DNA from: Scytonema hofmannii PCC 7110
GTDB lineage: Bacteria > Cyanobacteriota > Cyanobacteriia > Cyanobacteriales > Nostocaceae
Reading direction: 5' to 3'
Assembly: GCF_000346485.2 (NCBI RefSeq)
Contig: NZ_KQ976354.1
Coordinates: forward strand, 3,809,436-3,873,435
Length of the DNA stretch: 64,000 bases
Each line of letters starts with the position of its first letter. The first letter of the stretch is position 1. Below are positions 62,959 to 64,000 of this stretch, one piece after another. The notes beneath the pieces were generated by a model, which was not told the origin of the DNA, did not search any database, and saw only the letters and a program-made list of their open reading frames with translations. The position numbers and the translations under genes are program-made.

Positions 62959-63309
62959 AGACGTGCAATGTTAAAGATTTTCAAACTGCGCGTGTTACTA
63001 TACACATGCATAGTAAGGAACAGGTGACAGAGATGTTCAGGTAGATGCACTACGTTGCAGGAAGTTAGACACTACAGTTGTACCGCAGCATATAGTCTAA
63101 ACAAATGAAAACTGCTATAAGTAGTGGGAGTTCTTCAAAAATTTGGCAGAAAATAGAGAGTCCTGTTTCAACAGATTCAGGCGACGCTACAAATTAGCCA
63201 GACCAAAAGCTATCTCAGTCACTGTCTCAATATAGAATAAAAACGCAGTTGTTCAGCAGTTGTTGCCGGATTATAAAGATATAATGCCTACAATTTTGTC
63301 ATCTTTGCT
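62959..63309. other. Leader between the right inverted repeat and the pstS remnant
   Basis: About 350 bases with no gene that I can see. It would be the 5' untranslated region of the second pst operon if transcription starts near the PHO box at 63500. Confidence 0.4.
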
Positions 63310-63666
63310 AAAAGCATTGGCACCAAGACGCAAAAAAAGCTTGGCGTCTTGGCGTGAGGCTCAAAAATCATTCATAGGTAAGCTTCAGTAACGCCCAAGA
63401 AAAACTGAGCAAGGATAGCCAAGCTGTTTCAGACATTGCATATTTTCGGTTGGACACGCTCAAGTTAGTAAGAAAAGTAGCTGAATTTTTAGTGATTTAA
63501 GATTAAGTTAAGGTTAAAAAAAGATTAAAAACAACGAGTTAATTCTCAATGAAAGTCTGCCGAAATAAAGATGCTGTTGACGAACGTACTACAAAAATGC
63601 ATTATAATATAATACAAAGCCTTGGCTTTATTCGGAACAAAAAACAAGATTTGAATAAATTTGTCG
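63310..63666 (-). repeat. Right copy of the ~360-bp inverted repeat carrying a PHO box
   Basis: The complement runs CAAATTTATTCAAA, TTTTTTGTTCCGAATAAA, GTCAACAGCATCTTTATTTC, PHO box, TGTCCAACCGAAAATATGC, AATGTCTGAAACAGCTTGGC and GCCTCACGCCAAGACGCC, matching 58685-59050. By eye the identity is roughly three quarters or more. Confidence 0.93.
63500..63529 (-). promoter_or_regulatory. PHO box facing the second pst operon
   Basis: On the minus strand TTTAATCT, TTTAACCT and CTTAATCT follow each other at exactly 11-base period, a textbook cyanobacterial PHO box. It points leftward to the pstS remnant and pstCAB. Confidence 0.82.
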
Positions 63667-64000
63667 CATTTCACCAAACGATCGCTATATGCGATTGGAA
63701 CTAGCCCTCCTTTAAGGGCAGCAGGACTGTTTATTATTATAAGAAAGGAATTTTGTCAATACCATGCGTCGATATTCTAGAGCGCCAGTACAATGATCAA
63801 AAAGGAGGCCAAAAACCCGGTAACTTCATCGTTGAGCATACGAGATATCAAGCTTTGCAAGGGAGAGAAACCGGGTTTTTATGAATACTAGAGCATCGGT
63901 TCAGTAATCCCAAAGCAAAAAACTTTTGCTTTTATCCCATCACTATAAAAATCTTACTGAAGAGAAGCGTTGGATTTTTTGACCTTAGAGATCCATCCTT
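63667..64000. other. Intergenic sequence at the window edge
   Basis: No gene is supported. GAGAAACCGGGTTTTTATGA at 63864 is the dispersed AAACCGGG motif, and AAAGCAAAA / TTTTGCTTT (63912-63932) form a terminator-like hairpin. Confidence 0.45.

Noticed and set aside
63764-63796. Ten-codon frame MRRYSRAPVQ near the window end
   Set aside because: Too short, with poor spacing from the GGA-rich tract; nothing else supports it.

Overview
The window reads as chromosome of a filamentous cyanobacterium, most likely Nostocales. The evidence is the many GCGATCGC (HIP1) octamers, the heptanucleotide repeats (CACTGGT, TTAGTGG, ACTCCCT types) between genes, and several cyanobacteria-typical proteins: an SLH/OprB porin, a DUF3727 protein, YqeG, and PF14516 AAA-like ATPases. 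I found no tRNA, rRNA or CRISPR array.

Layout. 1-3387: the 3' end of a nonribosomal peptide synthetase (C-A-PCP-TE) whose adenylation code reads DFWNIGMVHK, the classical threonine code; it overlaps a convergent AAA-like ATPase. 5.4-12 kb: ordinary genes (oligopeptidase B, a membrane protein, hemE, a nucleotide-sugar epimerase-like protein, a TauE/SafE permease). 12.1-13.8 kb: a small decaying island made of a start-less reading frame, an Imm52-like protein and a frameshifted pentapeptide-repeat gene. 14.2-15.8 kb: an outer-membrane porin. 15.9-28.8 kb: a minus-strand run of ten genes built almost entirely of tandem paralogs: two methyltransferases, three COG4671-like GT-B glycosyltransferases, two GT2 glycosyltransferases, and two ABCB-type exporters with an aldo/keto reductase between them. 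Just upstream on the same strand lies a histidine kinase/OmpR pair (29.6-31.7 kb). This is the best candidate for an undescribed glycoconjugate assembly and export system.

32.3-33.2 kb holds a truncated TnpB-related pseudogene and a MITE-like element with five 25-bp tandem repeats in its loop. 33.4-50.7 kb is mostly housekeeping: a B12-type radical SAM protein, a large histidine kinase, a GNAT protein, ruvX, a DUF3727 protein, yqeG, proB, a HEAT-repeat protein, an MDR oxidoreductase, a two-gene cluster with a secreted CxxCH heme protein, and ubiD.

51-62.5 kb carries two phosphate (Pst) loci. The first, pstS-pstC-pstA-pstB on the plus strand, has a PHO box before pstS. The second, pstC-pstA-pstB on the minus strand, sits beside a plus-strand mgtC/sapB gene. 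This second block lies between two roughly 360-bp inverted repeats, each carrying a well-formed PHO box pointing inward. The pstS expected at the head of the second operon survives only as its signal-peptide region. The pattern suggests a phosphate-starvation promoter was duplicated in inverted orientation to drive mgtC on one side and pst on the other.

A window-wide theme is heptanucleotide repeats sitting exactly at stop codons. In at least nine genes the stop, and often the last few residues, are supplied by the repeat.
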